Shown one piece after another: positions 19,161 to 26,976 of a stretch of 64,000 nucleotides of DNA (its first letter is position 1; each line of letters opens with the position of its first letter). Below the pieces are notes generated by a model, which did no database searches, had not been told where the DNA came from, and saw only the letters and a list, made by a program, of their open reading frames with translations. Source of the stretch: Oscillospiraceae bacterium (GTDB lineage Bacteria > Bacillota > Clostridia > Oscillospirales > Acutalibacteraceae); assembly GCA_015065785.1 (NCBI GenBank), contig SVPR01000005.1, positions 80,398-144,397 on the forward strand, given 5' to 3'. Both the position numbers and the translations under genes were made by a program.

Positions 19161-19244
19161 CAGTGAACACAGAAGAACTGAAATAGAGCTTCAGCGAATG
19201 ATGACCACTTTAAGAAAAAGGAATTATAATCTTAATATATAAAA
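19161..19244 (+). pseudogene. Second copy of the atpC 3' end (direct repeat, copy 2)
   Basis: Positions 19161-19244 match 17415-17498. In frame it still reads SEHRRTEIELQRMMTTLRKR and on to the same stop, identical in protein to the epsilon C-terminus. It differs by AGC/AGT, ATC/ATA and AGA/CGA, all synonymous. It has no start or upstream coding sequence. Silent-only divergence points to two functional alleles brought together and not to a decaying local duplicate. The 19269 terminator follows it, so this may be the original operon end. Confidence 0.9.
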
Positions 19245-19268
19245 TAATAGTAAAAACCTATAAATTTA

Positions 19269-19313
19269 TTCCTATGTATTCCAATTTTTAGTTGAATACA
19301 TAGGAATTTTTTT
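19269..19313 (+). terminator. Terminator downstream of the atpC remnant
   Basis: TTCCTATGTATTC (19269-19281) pairs with GAATACATAGGAA (19294-19306), followed by seven T. No complete gene precedes it on this strand now, which fits it being the former atp operon terminator. Confidence 0.85.
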
Positions 19314-19329
19314 GTTGTGTCAAAATTTA

Positions 19330-19358
19330 TTGAAAACTGAAAATTCCGGGTGTATAAT
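19330..19358 (+). promoter_or_regulatory. Promoter of the SulP transporter gene
   Basis: TTGAAA (19330-19335), a 17-bp spacer and TATAAT (19353-19358) lie about 40 bp before the transporter ATG. Confidence 0.7.
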
Positions 19359-19400
19359 ATCCCCTGTTAAAAATCATTTTTCAAGCAGGCAGGGGTATTT

Positions 19401-21044
19401 ATGACAAAATTAAAGCCGAAGCTTTTTTCGGTAATTAAAAATTATAACAAAGGACAATTCGTTAAAGATATTACATCAGGTTTAATCGTTGCAATTATTG
19501 CTTTGCCACTTTCTATTGCATTAGCATTGGCCTCCGGTGCAACACCGGAGCAAGGTCTTTACACCGCAATTGTGGCTGGTTTTTTAATTTCCTTTTTAGG
19601 CGGTAGCCGTGTTCAGATTGCAGGTCCTACTGCGGCGTTTGCTTCAATTGTTGCAGGAATTATAGCAACAAATGGCTTTTCGGGACTTGTTATTGCAACT
19701 CTTATGGCAGGCGTTATGCTTATACTAATGGGGCTTTTCAAATTTGGTAGCCTTATTAAATTTATTCCTTTTACAATTACAACAGGCTTTACTTCAGGTA
19801 TTGCGGTTACAATTTTAATTGGTCAGATAAAAGACTTTTTAGGTCTTACATTTAAAAATTCACCAGTTGAAACAATTGAAAAGGTTGAAGAAATTATTCA
19901 CTGCATAACTACTGTAAACCCAATGGCAGTAGTTATAGGCGTCGTTTCACTTGCAATTTTAATTGTAATGCCAAAGCTCATTAAAAAAATCCCACCATCA
20001 ATTTTTGCAATTCTTGTTTCAGCATTGCTTGTTAAATTTTTAGATTTAGATGTTCTTACTATTGGCGATTTATATGAGATTTCATCAAAAGCACCAACAC
20101 TCTCAATCCCTGAATTTTCGCTTGAAACCGTAAAGGCGGTTTTCCCTGATGCAGTTACAATTGCGGTTTTAGCCGCTATTGAGTCACTTCTTTCCTGTGT
20201 TGTTGCTGACGGTATGATTGGTAGCAGACACAACTCAAATATGGAATTAGTTGCTCAGGGCGTAGGTAACATTGGCTCTGCACTTTTCGGTGGTATTCCT
20301 GCAACAGGTGCCATTGCGAGAACTGCCGCTAACATAAAAAATGGTGGTAGAACACCAATTGCCGGTATGGTACACGCAGTAGTTCTTCTTTTGGTTTTAC
20401 TCGTTTTAATGCCACTTGCTTCATACATTCCAATGCCGACAATTGCAGCAATTCTCTTCATAGTTGCTTACAATATGAGTGAATGGCGTGAGTTTAAAGC
20501 CATTGTTAAAACAGCACCAAAAAGCGATATTTTCATTTTAGTTTTAACATTTGTTTTAACCATTGCATTCGATTTAGTTGTTGCTATTGCAGTCGGACTT
20601 ATTCTTGCAACTGTACTCTTTATGAAGCGTATGAGCGACGAAACAAACGCTTACGGCTGGAAAGAATTTGACGAGGCTACTGACGAGGATAATGTTAACT
20701 TAAAGGTTATTCCTGAGGGTGCTTCTGTATTTGAAATTACAGGTCCTATCTTCTTTGGTGCGGCTACAAAATTCACTGACACAATTTCTTCGTCTGACAA
20801 AAAGGTTTTAATTTTAAGAATGAGAAGTGTACCTGCTATTGATGCAACAGGTATTCACGCTTTTGAAACAATTTTAAAAGCATTCGAGAAAAAGGGTAAA
20901 ACACTCATAATTTCTCACGCTAACGAGCAACCGTTAAAAGCATTCAAAAAATCAGGGCTTTATTCAAGAATCGGTAAAGAAAACTTCCAACGAAACATTA
21001 ACGATGCTTTGAAGAGAGCAAGTGAGATTCTTTCAGAAAATTAA
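19401..21044 (+). CDS. SulP family anion transporter with STAS domain
   Basis: The 547-residue protein has some ten to twelve membrane helices (about 25-425), including the conserved GLYTAIVAGFLISFLGGSR and QIAGPTAAF segments. A cytoplasmic STAS domain (about 440-545) has the IDATGIHAFE loop. The family moves sulfate, bicarbonate or dicarboxylates; the substrate here cannot be assigned. GCAGGGG precedes the ATG. It is a single-gene unit with its own promoter and terminator. Confidence 0.92.
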   Translation: MTKLKPKLFSVIKNYNKGQFVKDITSGLIVAIIALPLSIALALASGATPEQGLYTAIVAGFLISFLGGSRVQIAGPTAAFASIVAGIIATNGFSGLVIATLMAGVMLILMGLFKFGSLIKFIPFTITTGFTSGIAVTILIGQIKDFLGLTFKNSPVETIEKVEEIIHCITTVNPMAVVIGVVSLAILIVMPKLIKKIPPSIFAILVSALLVKFLDLDVLTIGDLYEISSKAPTLSIPEFSLETVKAVFPDAVTIAVLAAIESLLSCVVADGMIGSRHNSNMELVAQGVGNIGSALFGGIPATGAIARTAANIKNGGRTPIAGMVHAVVLLLVLLVLMPLASYIPMPTIAAILFIVAYNMSEWREFKAIVKTAPKSDIFILVLTFVLTIAFDLVVAIAVGLILATVLFMKRMSDETNAYGWKEFDEATDEDNVNLKVIPEGASVFEITGPIFFGAATKFTDTISSSDKKVLILRMRSVPAIDATGIHAFETILKAFEKKGKTLIISHANEQPLKAFKKSGLYSRIGKENFQRNINDALKRASEILSEN

Positions 21045-21049
21045 AATAT

Positions 21050-21091
21050 GGGGCTGTAAAAAAACGCTAAGTTTTTTTACAGCCCCTTTTT
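21050..21091. terminator. Terminator between the SulP and XRE genes
   Basis: GGGGCTGTAAAAAAACG pairs with TTTTTTTACAGCCCC over about 15 bp, followed by TTTTTG. It can serve both convergent genes. Confidence 0.9.
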
Positions 21092-21098
21092 GTTTGGT

Positions 21099-21314
21099 TT
21101 ATTTATATGGTTTTGTTTCATCTGTAAGACCAACAATATAATCAATACTTGTATTATATAACTTTGCTAACTTTATCAAAACATCTACAGGAATATTAAG
21201 ATTACCTATTTCATAATCCGAATAAGTTGTCTGGTGTATTTTTAAATATTCCGCTATCTGCTTTTGAGTGTAGTCATTATCTTCTCGTAAATCACGAACT
21301 CTCTTGAACAACAT
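21099..21314 (-). CDS. Small XRE/Cro-type HTH regulator
   Basis: At 71 residues it is almost entirely one helix-turn-helix domain: RVRDLREDNDYTQKQIAEYL, then HQTTYSDYEIGNLNIPVDVL. The C-terminus SIDYIVGLTDETKPYK is typical of clostridial XRE proteins. ATG at 21314 follows AGGTG; a GTG at 21320, overlapping the upstream stop (GTGA), is the alternative. It is coupled to the coiled protein before it, so it may regulate that gene, but no operator was recognised. Confidence 0.85.
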   Translation of the reverse strand: MLFKRVRDLREDNDYTQKQIAEYLKIHQTTYSDYEIGNLNIPVDVLIKLAKLYNTSIDYIVGLTDETKPYK

Positions 21315-21316
21315 AA

Positions 21317-22213
21317 TCACCTATCGACACCACTTACTTGCGGATTAAATTCTGTCGCAGCCTTTACATAAGCTTTTTTGACTTTTGAATTCTTTATTTT
21401 TCTGAACTCGTCTGAAAGCTCAATTTCGGTTTCTGTCCGTTTGTTGTCGCCGATTTTAAACTCAGCTTTTTCATTTTTACCAACAAGAGTTTTTACAGCA
21501 TCCGCAATTTCTTCTGAGGTCGCGGTCTTTACTTCCCCTGTTTCCTGCTTTCTGCTTTCTGCTTCCTGAATTTCCTCTGTTTCCTGATCCCTGATTTCTG
21601 TTCCCTGATCCCTGAGCTTTGCTTCCTCCATTTCTTTTTCTGTCTGGAATTTTTCTGCATCGGTAGGAAGAGCTGCATACTCACCACTCTCGATAAATTT
21701 CATAGTGATTTTTTCAATTTCACGCATTTTCGCCTGTTCAGCCTGAGCAAATGCTAATTTATCTGCATCTGAAATATTCGGGTTACTTTCCACAGAGCGA
21801 ATGCTTGCTACAGAAGCATTAATTTTATTCATTTTAATTCGCTGTGCTTCATCCTTTGTTTTACAACGCTTTAAGTCTTCTTCGTATTGCTTTGCTTCTG
21901 CCTCTATTGCTCGCATTTTCTGATAAAGAACAGGATTTTTCTTTTGCAAATATTGCATTTCTTGTTCTGTTAATTTACTACCAGCGTAAATTTTATTTGT
22001 TATCCTTTGCATTTCTTTATCTTCAGGATGCATTTCTTGTTGCTCTTTGTATGATTTTATAAAAGCAACATTATCTTTCTGGCGTTCAGTTAAACCATCA
22101 GTAGAGTAGCCCTGTTGCTTTCTTTGCTCCCACTTGCTTTCAAGCTTGGCATTTTTTCTTATGTGGTTAAGAGAAGTCATAAGACCAAAGCTACTTGTAT
22201 CTATAAAGCTCAT
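21317..22213 (-). CDS. Charged coiled-coil protein of unknown function
   Basis: I do not recognise this 298-residue protein. It is rich in Lys, Glu and Gln, has no signal peptide or membrane segment, and is mostly predicted helix. Residues about 200-232 contain a degenerate heptapeptide-like run (RDQGTEIRDQETEE, then RKQETGE). This run is the translation of a heptanucleotide tandem array of the kind found between genes elsewhere in the window. ATG at 22213 follows GCAGGTG; a TTG six codons earlier was rejected. It is coupled to the XRE gene downstream. Confidence 0.7.
   Translation of the reverse strand: MSFIDTSSFGLMTSLNHIRKNAKLESKWEQRKQQGYSTDGLTERQKDNVAFIKSYKEQQEMHPEDKEMQRITNKIYAGSKLTEQEMQYLQKKNPVLYQKMRAIEAEAKQYEEDLKRCKTKDEAQRIKMNKINASVASIRSVESNPNISDADKLAFAQAEQAKMREIEKITMKFIESGEYAALPTDAEKFQTEKEMEEAKLRDQGTEIRDQETEEIQEAESRKQETGEVKTATSEEIADAVKTLVGKNEKAEFKIGDNKRTETEIELSDEFRKIKNSKVKKAYVKAATEFNPQVSGVDR
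21538..21612. repeat. Heptanucleotide array inside a coding sequence
   Basis: The plus strand reads TTTCCTG, CTTTCTG, CTTCCTG and TCCCTGA words with a period near 7. It closely resembles the long array at 60401-60606. Because 7 is not a multiple of 3, three units (21 nt) encode seven residues, so the reading frame stays open through it. Confidence 0.8.
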
Positions 22214-22312
22214 TTTCACACCTGCTTTCAATACTAAATATTATATATTTACTAACAACCAACAGGGTATAATTGCCCTCTAATTAGATTATTCCACGAT
22301 TTTCAAATTACT

Positions 22313-22357
22313 AAAGAGAACCCTTTGAATTTTTTTAAAATCCAAAGGGTTCTCTTT
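22313..22357 (-). terminator. Terminator of the hybrid histidine kinase gene
   Basis: AAAGAGAACCCTTTG (22313-22327) pairs with CAAAGGGTTCTCTTT (22343-22357) and overlaps the kinase stop codon. It is also convergently placed. Confidence 0.85.
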
Positions 22358-25300
22358 TATTCTTTCATAAGCTCTAAGCTGATAACCTTATAAAGCTCTT
22401 TAACATCAAAGGGCTTACCAATATGAGCCGACATTCCCGCTTTTAAAGCGATTTCAACATCATTTTTATGAGTATTGGCACTCATTGCAATTATTGGCAC
22501 TTTTTTAGAGTCCATTCGTTCTAAATTACGAATTACCTTTGTAGCCTCCAAGCCATCCATAACAGGCATTCTGACATCCATCAGAACAACATCATAATAG
22601 CCCTCGTCAGAATTGTTGAATTTTTCAAGACCGGCTTTGCCGTCAGGAACACAGTCAACAAGCATTCCCTTTTTCTCTAAAACTCTGACAGCAATCTGGC
22701 TATTCATTTCATTATCTTCACAAAGAAGAACTCTTTTACCCTTGAGGATTATATCACTATCCTCTTGTAAAAGCCTGTCCTTTGACTCAGCTAATGAACT
22801 ATCCACTTCAATTTCCTGCAAAGCTAATTCAACTACAAATTCACTACCCTTGCCAACTTCACTGCTGACAGAAATTGTACCGCCCATAAGCTCTACAACA
22901 TACTTTGTAATGAAAAGACCTAAGCCTGTACCGGAGGTATTCATAGAACTGCTACCCTCGCGAGTAAACTGATTAAACATCTTCTTCTGGAAATCCTTAC
23001 TCATACCAATTCCGGTATCTCTTACAATGAAGCGTTGAACAATTACACCATTGCTTCGGCTCACGAATTCTATAATAAAATCAATTCTGCCTTTTTCAGG
23101 TGTAAATTTAACAGCATTAGAAAGAAGATTGAAGAAAATCTGGTTAAATCTTAGCTTATCGGTACTCACGCACTTTGCAAGATTATCAGAAGTCGTCATA
23201 GTAAATTCAATTTTTTTCGCATCGCATAACGAACGCACCATTGAATTTACATAGTGCTTAAACTCTTCCATTAAATAAGGCTCATTAGTAAGAGTTAAAA
23301 CATTTTTTTCTATTTGTGAGCTGTCAAGAGCATCATTTATAAGTCCCAAAAGGAAATGAGCAGAAGCATCAATATTTGTAAAATACTTTTTGATTGTTTC
23401 GTCCTTACTCTCATCAACACCTAATGCAGACATACCAATAATCGCATTCATCGGTGTACGCATATCGTGACTGATTCCTGCAAAGAAATCTGAACGGGCT
23501 TCATTTGCTTTCTTTGCTTCTTCCATTGCCTTTTTCAGCTTCTTTTCTTTCTTTTCGCTATCTCTTACAATGACATCTACATTAGACCTTGTTGAAAGCA
23601 AAATATCATCTCTGTCTTTAAATAACGGCTTAATTAACATACTGTTATATTCTTCTTCGCCGTTTCGGTCAAGACCTAAGAATTGGAATTCCAGACTACC
23701 CTGCTTTTTAATTGCAGAGGTAATATATGGAATAGTCATATACTTTTTAACTCTTTTACGGTCTCTTTCGGTAACACGCTTTTCACAGAAAACAGCCATA
23801 CCACCTTCAAATTCAAAGGTGTTATTAAAACGGTTTATGTTTGTTCCCGATGAATAGAAGCGGGTGTAAACATTACTTGAAGTGTCAATTACACCAACCT
23901 CAAGGTAGTTTTGGGAAAGAATATTTTCAGAAATAATTGATGACATTTTTTCCTTTGTCATATCCTTATTATAGAAAAATGCAAGTATATTGCCTGTTTT
24001 AGGACTTTTCAAAATATTCACATCGACACAAACCCAGATTTTTTTGCCATCTTTGAGCTTTGCAAAATATTCCTCTCTTACCTCAGTAACGCCTTTCTCA
24101 AAAAGTCTGAGAAGATTTTCAACAGATAAATTCTGCGCCTGTTCATCTGTCATTTCGCACTCTTCCAGGAAATGCATTGAGCGTTCTCTGTAATCAATAG
24201 TTGTAATTATTTTTTCATCTTTTACATAAGACTCGCCATATCGAAGATTTTCAAGTATTCCCAAGGTTAAGTTAACACAAGAGGTAGAAATAATTGTGTC
24301 GCCTGTTTTATTTCTGAAAGCAAGCTCTTCTCTGAAGCGTTTTTCTGTAAATTTCTGCTCAGTAACATCACGGCTCATACCATAGGCAATAATGCCGTTA
24401 CTGGCTTCATCTCTCACAACAAAATAAGAAATTTCAACGCATCTTTTGATATTTGATGTTGAATTAAGCATCCAGAATGTACCTTTTAATTCTCTTTCTT
24501 CGCCAAAATCAACGCGTTTATAAAATTCTCTGAACTCGTCGCGTTGCTCTTCAACTACAATATCCTTATTAAAAAGTCTGGTCGGGAAGTCGTAAAGAAT
24601 GACTTCTCTGCCAATTTTACCTATTTCAGTACCCTGAGGATAACGAGCACACTTGTTCTTGATATCATACTCCCAAACAAGCATTTTTGCACCGCTGATT
24701 GCAAGCTTGAAACGATTTTCACTATCCTTTAATTTTTGCTTTGTTTCAACATTTTCGGTAACATCGTGGCACACGCTGACTAACGCGATTCTATCCTGTA
24801 CCCTGACAACCTTACCGTCTTCCTTTATCCAGATATATCTGCCGTTTTTCTTTCTTACACGATAAAGTGAAGTATATTTTTCACCCGGCTTCTGAAACTT
24901 TTTAAATTCCTCAGTAACACGCGGTAAATCATCAGGATAAATTAAGTTTGCAACCTTATTGTTGATATCAATAAGAATTTCCTTTTTATTCGCATAACCG
25001 AGCATTCTGACAAAATTATCGTCAACTACATAAAGCGGAAAGTCAGGTTCATTAAATGAGCCTAAAATACCCGCATTTACACCCTCACTCAAAATATCTC
25101 TGTAAAGCTCTGCCTCGTAGCCCAATTCCACTTCATCAATAAAATAACGAACCGGCATAGAATTCCTGTCAACCACAAAAATGTTGAGAGAAGATATTTT
25201 TAACTCGCTATCTGCTTCAAGCACTATCGCAGAAACTCTTAACACCATAATCTGTTCTGTTTCAGTATTTTTTACTTCTGTAACAAAATTGGCTGAATAT

Positions 25301-25551
25301 ACACCCGGTGAAATAATTTTTTCAGCCTCGTCAGAAAAGCTTAAAGTACATTTGACATTTGTAAAAGTCAAAAAAGTGCGTAATGCCGCTTTAATTGTCG
25401 GTAAGCCGTGAATACTTCCGTTAGGCACCAAGCCAAAAATATCAGCATCTTCTGTAAAACACTTGTAGCTGTCTTCAATATTTTTTTCTTCTAAATGTGA
25501 AAGAAATATACTTTTTACAAATTCTACCGTTCTTTTAACCTCATCACTCAT
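22357..25551 (-). CDS. Hybrid histidine kinase with NTF2-like and PAS sensor domains
   Basis: This 1064-residue protein begins with an NTF2/SnoaL-like segment (about 1-130). Several PAS-type regions follow (the clearest about 150-275 with PDDLPRVTEEF, then about 280-405 and 420-540). The kinase core has H695 in GISHDMRTPMNAI and the ATP-binding boxes NLLSNAVKFT, DTGIGM and GTGLGL. The receiver ends the protein, with D992 in LMDVRMPVMDG. There is no membrane segment, so it senses a cytoplasmic signal. ATG at 25551 follows a G-rich ribosome site; a start 36 codons upstream was rejected. The output partner is not in the window. Confidence 0.92.
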   Translation of the reverse strand: MSDEVKRTVEFVKSIFLSHLEEKNIEDSYKCFTEDADIFGLVPNGSIHGLPTIKAALRTFLTFTNVKCTLSFSDEAEKIISPGVYSANFVTEVKNTETEQIMVLRVSAIVLEADSELKISSLNIFVVDRNSMPVRYFIDEVELGYEAELYRDILSEGVNAGILGSFNEPDFPLYVVDDNFVRMLGYANKKEILIDINNKVANLIYPDDLPRVTEEFKKFQKPGEKYTSLYRVRKKNGRYIWIKEDGKVVRVQDRIALVSVCHDVTENVETKQKLKDSENRFKLAISGAKMLVWEYDIKNKCARYPQGTEIGKIGREVILYDFPTRLFNKDIVVEEQRDEFREFYKRVDFGEERELKGTFWMLNSTSNIKRCVEISYFVVRDEASNGIIAYGMSRDVTEQKFTEKRFREELAFRNKTGDTIISTSCVNLTLGILENLRYGESYVKDEKIITTIDYRERSMHFLEECEMTDEQAQNLSVENLLRLFEKGVTEVREEYFAKLKDGKKIWVCVDVNILKSPKTGNILAFFYNKDMTKEKMSSIISENILSQNYLEVGVIDTSSNVYTRFYSSGTNINRFNNTFEFEGGMAVFCEKRVTERDRKRVKKYMTIPYITSAIKKQGSLEFQFLGLDRNGEEEYNSMLIKPLFKDRDDILLSTRSNVDVIVRDSEKKEKKLKKAMEEAKKANEARSDFFAGISHDMRTPMNAIIGMSALGVDESKDETIKKYFTNIDASAHFLLGLINDALDSSQIEKNVLTLTNEPYLMEEFKHYVNSMVRSLCDAKKIEFTMTTSDNLAKCVSTDKLRFNQIFFNLLSNAVKFTPEKGRIDFIIEFVSRSNGVIVQRFIVRDTGIGMSKDFQKKMFNQFTREGSSSMNTSGTGLGLFITKYVVELMGGTISVSSEVGKGSEFVVELALQEIEVDSSLAESKDRLLQEDSDIILKGKRVLLCEDNEMNSQIAVRVLEKKGMLVDCVPDGKAGLEKFNNSDEGYYDVVLMDVRMPVMDGLEATKVIRNLERMDSKKVPIIAMSANTHKNDVEIALKAGMSAHIGKPFDVKELYKVISLELMKE

Positions 25552-25654
25552 ACCGCCACCCCCAATGATAAGCGTAAAATTATCCAATGATAGTATAATT
25601 TTACCATAATTTTCGTCAGATTTCAATATTTTTTGTCTATTTTTGTTGCTAAAA

Positions 25655-25695
25655 AACAAAAAAACAAGCTTTTTGGAATTTCTTCCAAAAAGCCT
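25655..25695 (-). terminator. Terminator of the flagellar operon
   Basis: AAGCTTTTTGGAA (25666-25678) pairs with TTCCAAAAAGCCT (25683-25695). On the minus strand a run of seven T follows. It separates flgC from the hybrid kinase gene. Confidence 0.85.
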
Positions 25696-25711
25696 AAGTT
25701 TTATCAGTTAA

Positions 25712-26134
25712 TTATTTTTTCATATCAAGTGTTTTTGTAATCATTGATTTTACAACAGATAAAGCTGTAAGGTTTGCCTGGTATGCATTTGAAGCAGCCA
25801 TCAAATCAATCATTTCTTCTGTTGTATCAACATTTGAATATGTAACATAGCCATTTTCATCTGCAAGTGGGTTTGTCGGGTCATAAGCTTTAGTAAACTC
25901 GCGTTCACTTTCAACAACCTCAGCAATTCTTACGCCACCACCCTGAGCATTTGAAAGCTCCTCTGAAAAAGACATTGCTCGTTCTTGTAAAACAACCTGT
26001 TGTCTTCTGTATGGCTCTCCACTTTCAGTCATTGTTGTTTTTTCGTTTGCTATGTTCTGTGTAATAATATCTGTTCTGAATCTTTCAGCAGTTAAAGCAG
26101 AACCTACTATATCTAAAGAATTACAAAATCCCAT
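25712..26134 (-). CDS. flgC: Flagellar basal-body rod protein FlgC
   Basis: The 140-residue rod protein has the N-terminal motif SALTAERFRTDIITQNIANEKT and the C-terminal helix DLMAASNAYQANLTALSVVKSMI, which polymerise as paired helices in the proximal rod. It is last in this flagellar cluster, 12 bp after flgB. The usual next gene, fliE, is not here. Confidence 0.95.
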   Translation of the reverse strand: MGFCNSLDIVGSALTAERFRTDIITQNIANEKTTMTESGEPYRRQQVVLQERAMSFSEELSNAQGGGVRIAEVVESEREFTKAYDPTNPLADENGYVTYSNVDTTEEMIDLMAASNAYQANLTALSVVKSMITKTLDMKK

Positions 26135-26146
26135 ATTTAATCACCC

Positions 26147-26506
26147 TTATTTCATATTACTGTTTAACACATAACCGAATTTATCGAATTCTGACTTAAC
26201 CTTTGTTAATAACATACTGTACTGAGCATAAGCCTTGTAAAGCTCAATGCTCTCTTTTTCCATATTAACATTATTGCCATCAGAGCGTGTTGATGCAGTT
26301 TCATCTTCAATAACCTGAGTTTCAATAATATTACTTGCAGTAATATTTCTTCTTTCTTCACTCAAAACATTTACAAAATCAAGTTGTTTTGCCTTGTAAC
26401 CGGGAGTTTCAACATTTGCAATATTTTGCATGTGAAGCTCTTGCTTTGTCCAAGCAAGGTTAGTACCTGCCTCAAGTAATTTAAAATCATAAGAATTGAA
26501 AAACAT
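26147..26506 (-). CDS. flgB: Flagellar basal-body rod protein FlgB
   Basis: This 119-residue protein has the rod motif MQNIANVETPGYKAKQLDF and a C-terminal helical region. It pairs with FlgC to build the proximal rod. It lies 35 bp downstream of fliS, an arrangement that joins early rod genes to the late filament genes in one block. AAGGAG precedes the ATG. Confidence 0.95.
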   Translation of the reverse strand: MFFNSYDFKLLEAGTNLAWTKQELHMQNIANVETPGYKAKQLDFVNVLSEERRNITASNIIETQVIEDETASTRSDGNNVNMEKESIELYKAYAQYSMLLTKVKSEFDKFGYVLNSNMK

Positions 26507-26541
26507 ATGTAAGTTCTCCTTTTAAAAGCTAACAGCTCAAA

Positions 26542-26940
26542 TTACGCACCTGCACCTGATGAACGAGCTATTCTGTCAGCCTGAACATAAGTATCACGAA
26601 GTTCCTTAATCATCGCAATAACATCATCAACCTGAGAGAAGTCTTTTTTAATATTAGCCTGAATTGCAACATTTAAAAAATACTCATAAAGCTGGTCAAG
26701 ATTTTTAGAGATATCATATTTGAAATCAAGATTTCCTCTTAAATATCTGAAAATCGCCTGTGCCTTCTGAAGATTTTTATTAATCCCGGTAATGTCATTT
26801 TTTTCGTGTGCAATTTTTGCTAATTCAAAATCCTTCATAGCAGCATCATATAATGCAGTAAGCATTTCAACAGCAGTCATAGACATAACAGATTGTTGCT
26901 TGTACTGCTGTGAGTACTGTTGGTACGGATTATTTACCAT
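26542..26940 (-). CDS. fliS: Flagellin export chaperone FliS
   Basis: The 132-residue helical protein has the typical beginning NPYQQYSQQYKQQSVMSMTAVEML and the NLDFKYDISKNLDQLYEYF middle. FliS caps the flagellin C-terminus until export; no flagellin gene is in the window. It sits directly after fliD as in most Firmicutes. The start ATG is followed by VNNPYQQY, conserved in position. Confidence 0.95.
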   Translation of the reverse strand: MVNNPYQQYSQQYKQQSVMSMTAVEMLTALYDAAMKDFELAKIAHEKNDITGINKNLQKAQAIFRYLRGNLDFKYDISKNLDQLYEYFLNVAIQANIKKDFSQVDDVIAMIKELRDTYVQADRIARSSGAGA

Positions 26941-26976
26941 AATACACCCTCATTTTATACTATTTCTCAGAAAAAA

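Noticed and set aside
17415..19244. Insertion-sequence transposon carrying the ATPase gene
   Set aside because: There are no transposase, no terminal inverted repeats and no short target duplication; the 84-bp direct repeat of a gene end fits recombination or site-specific integration better.
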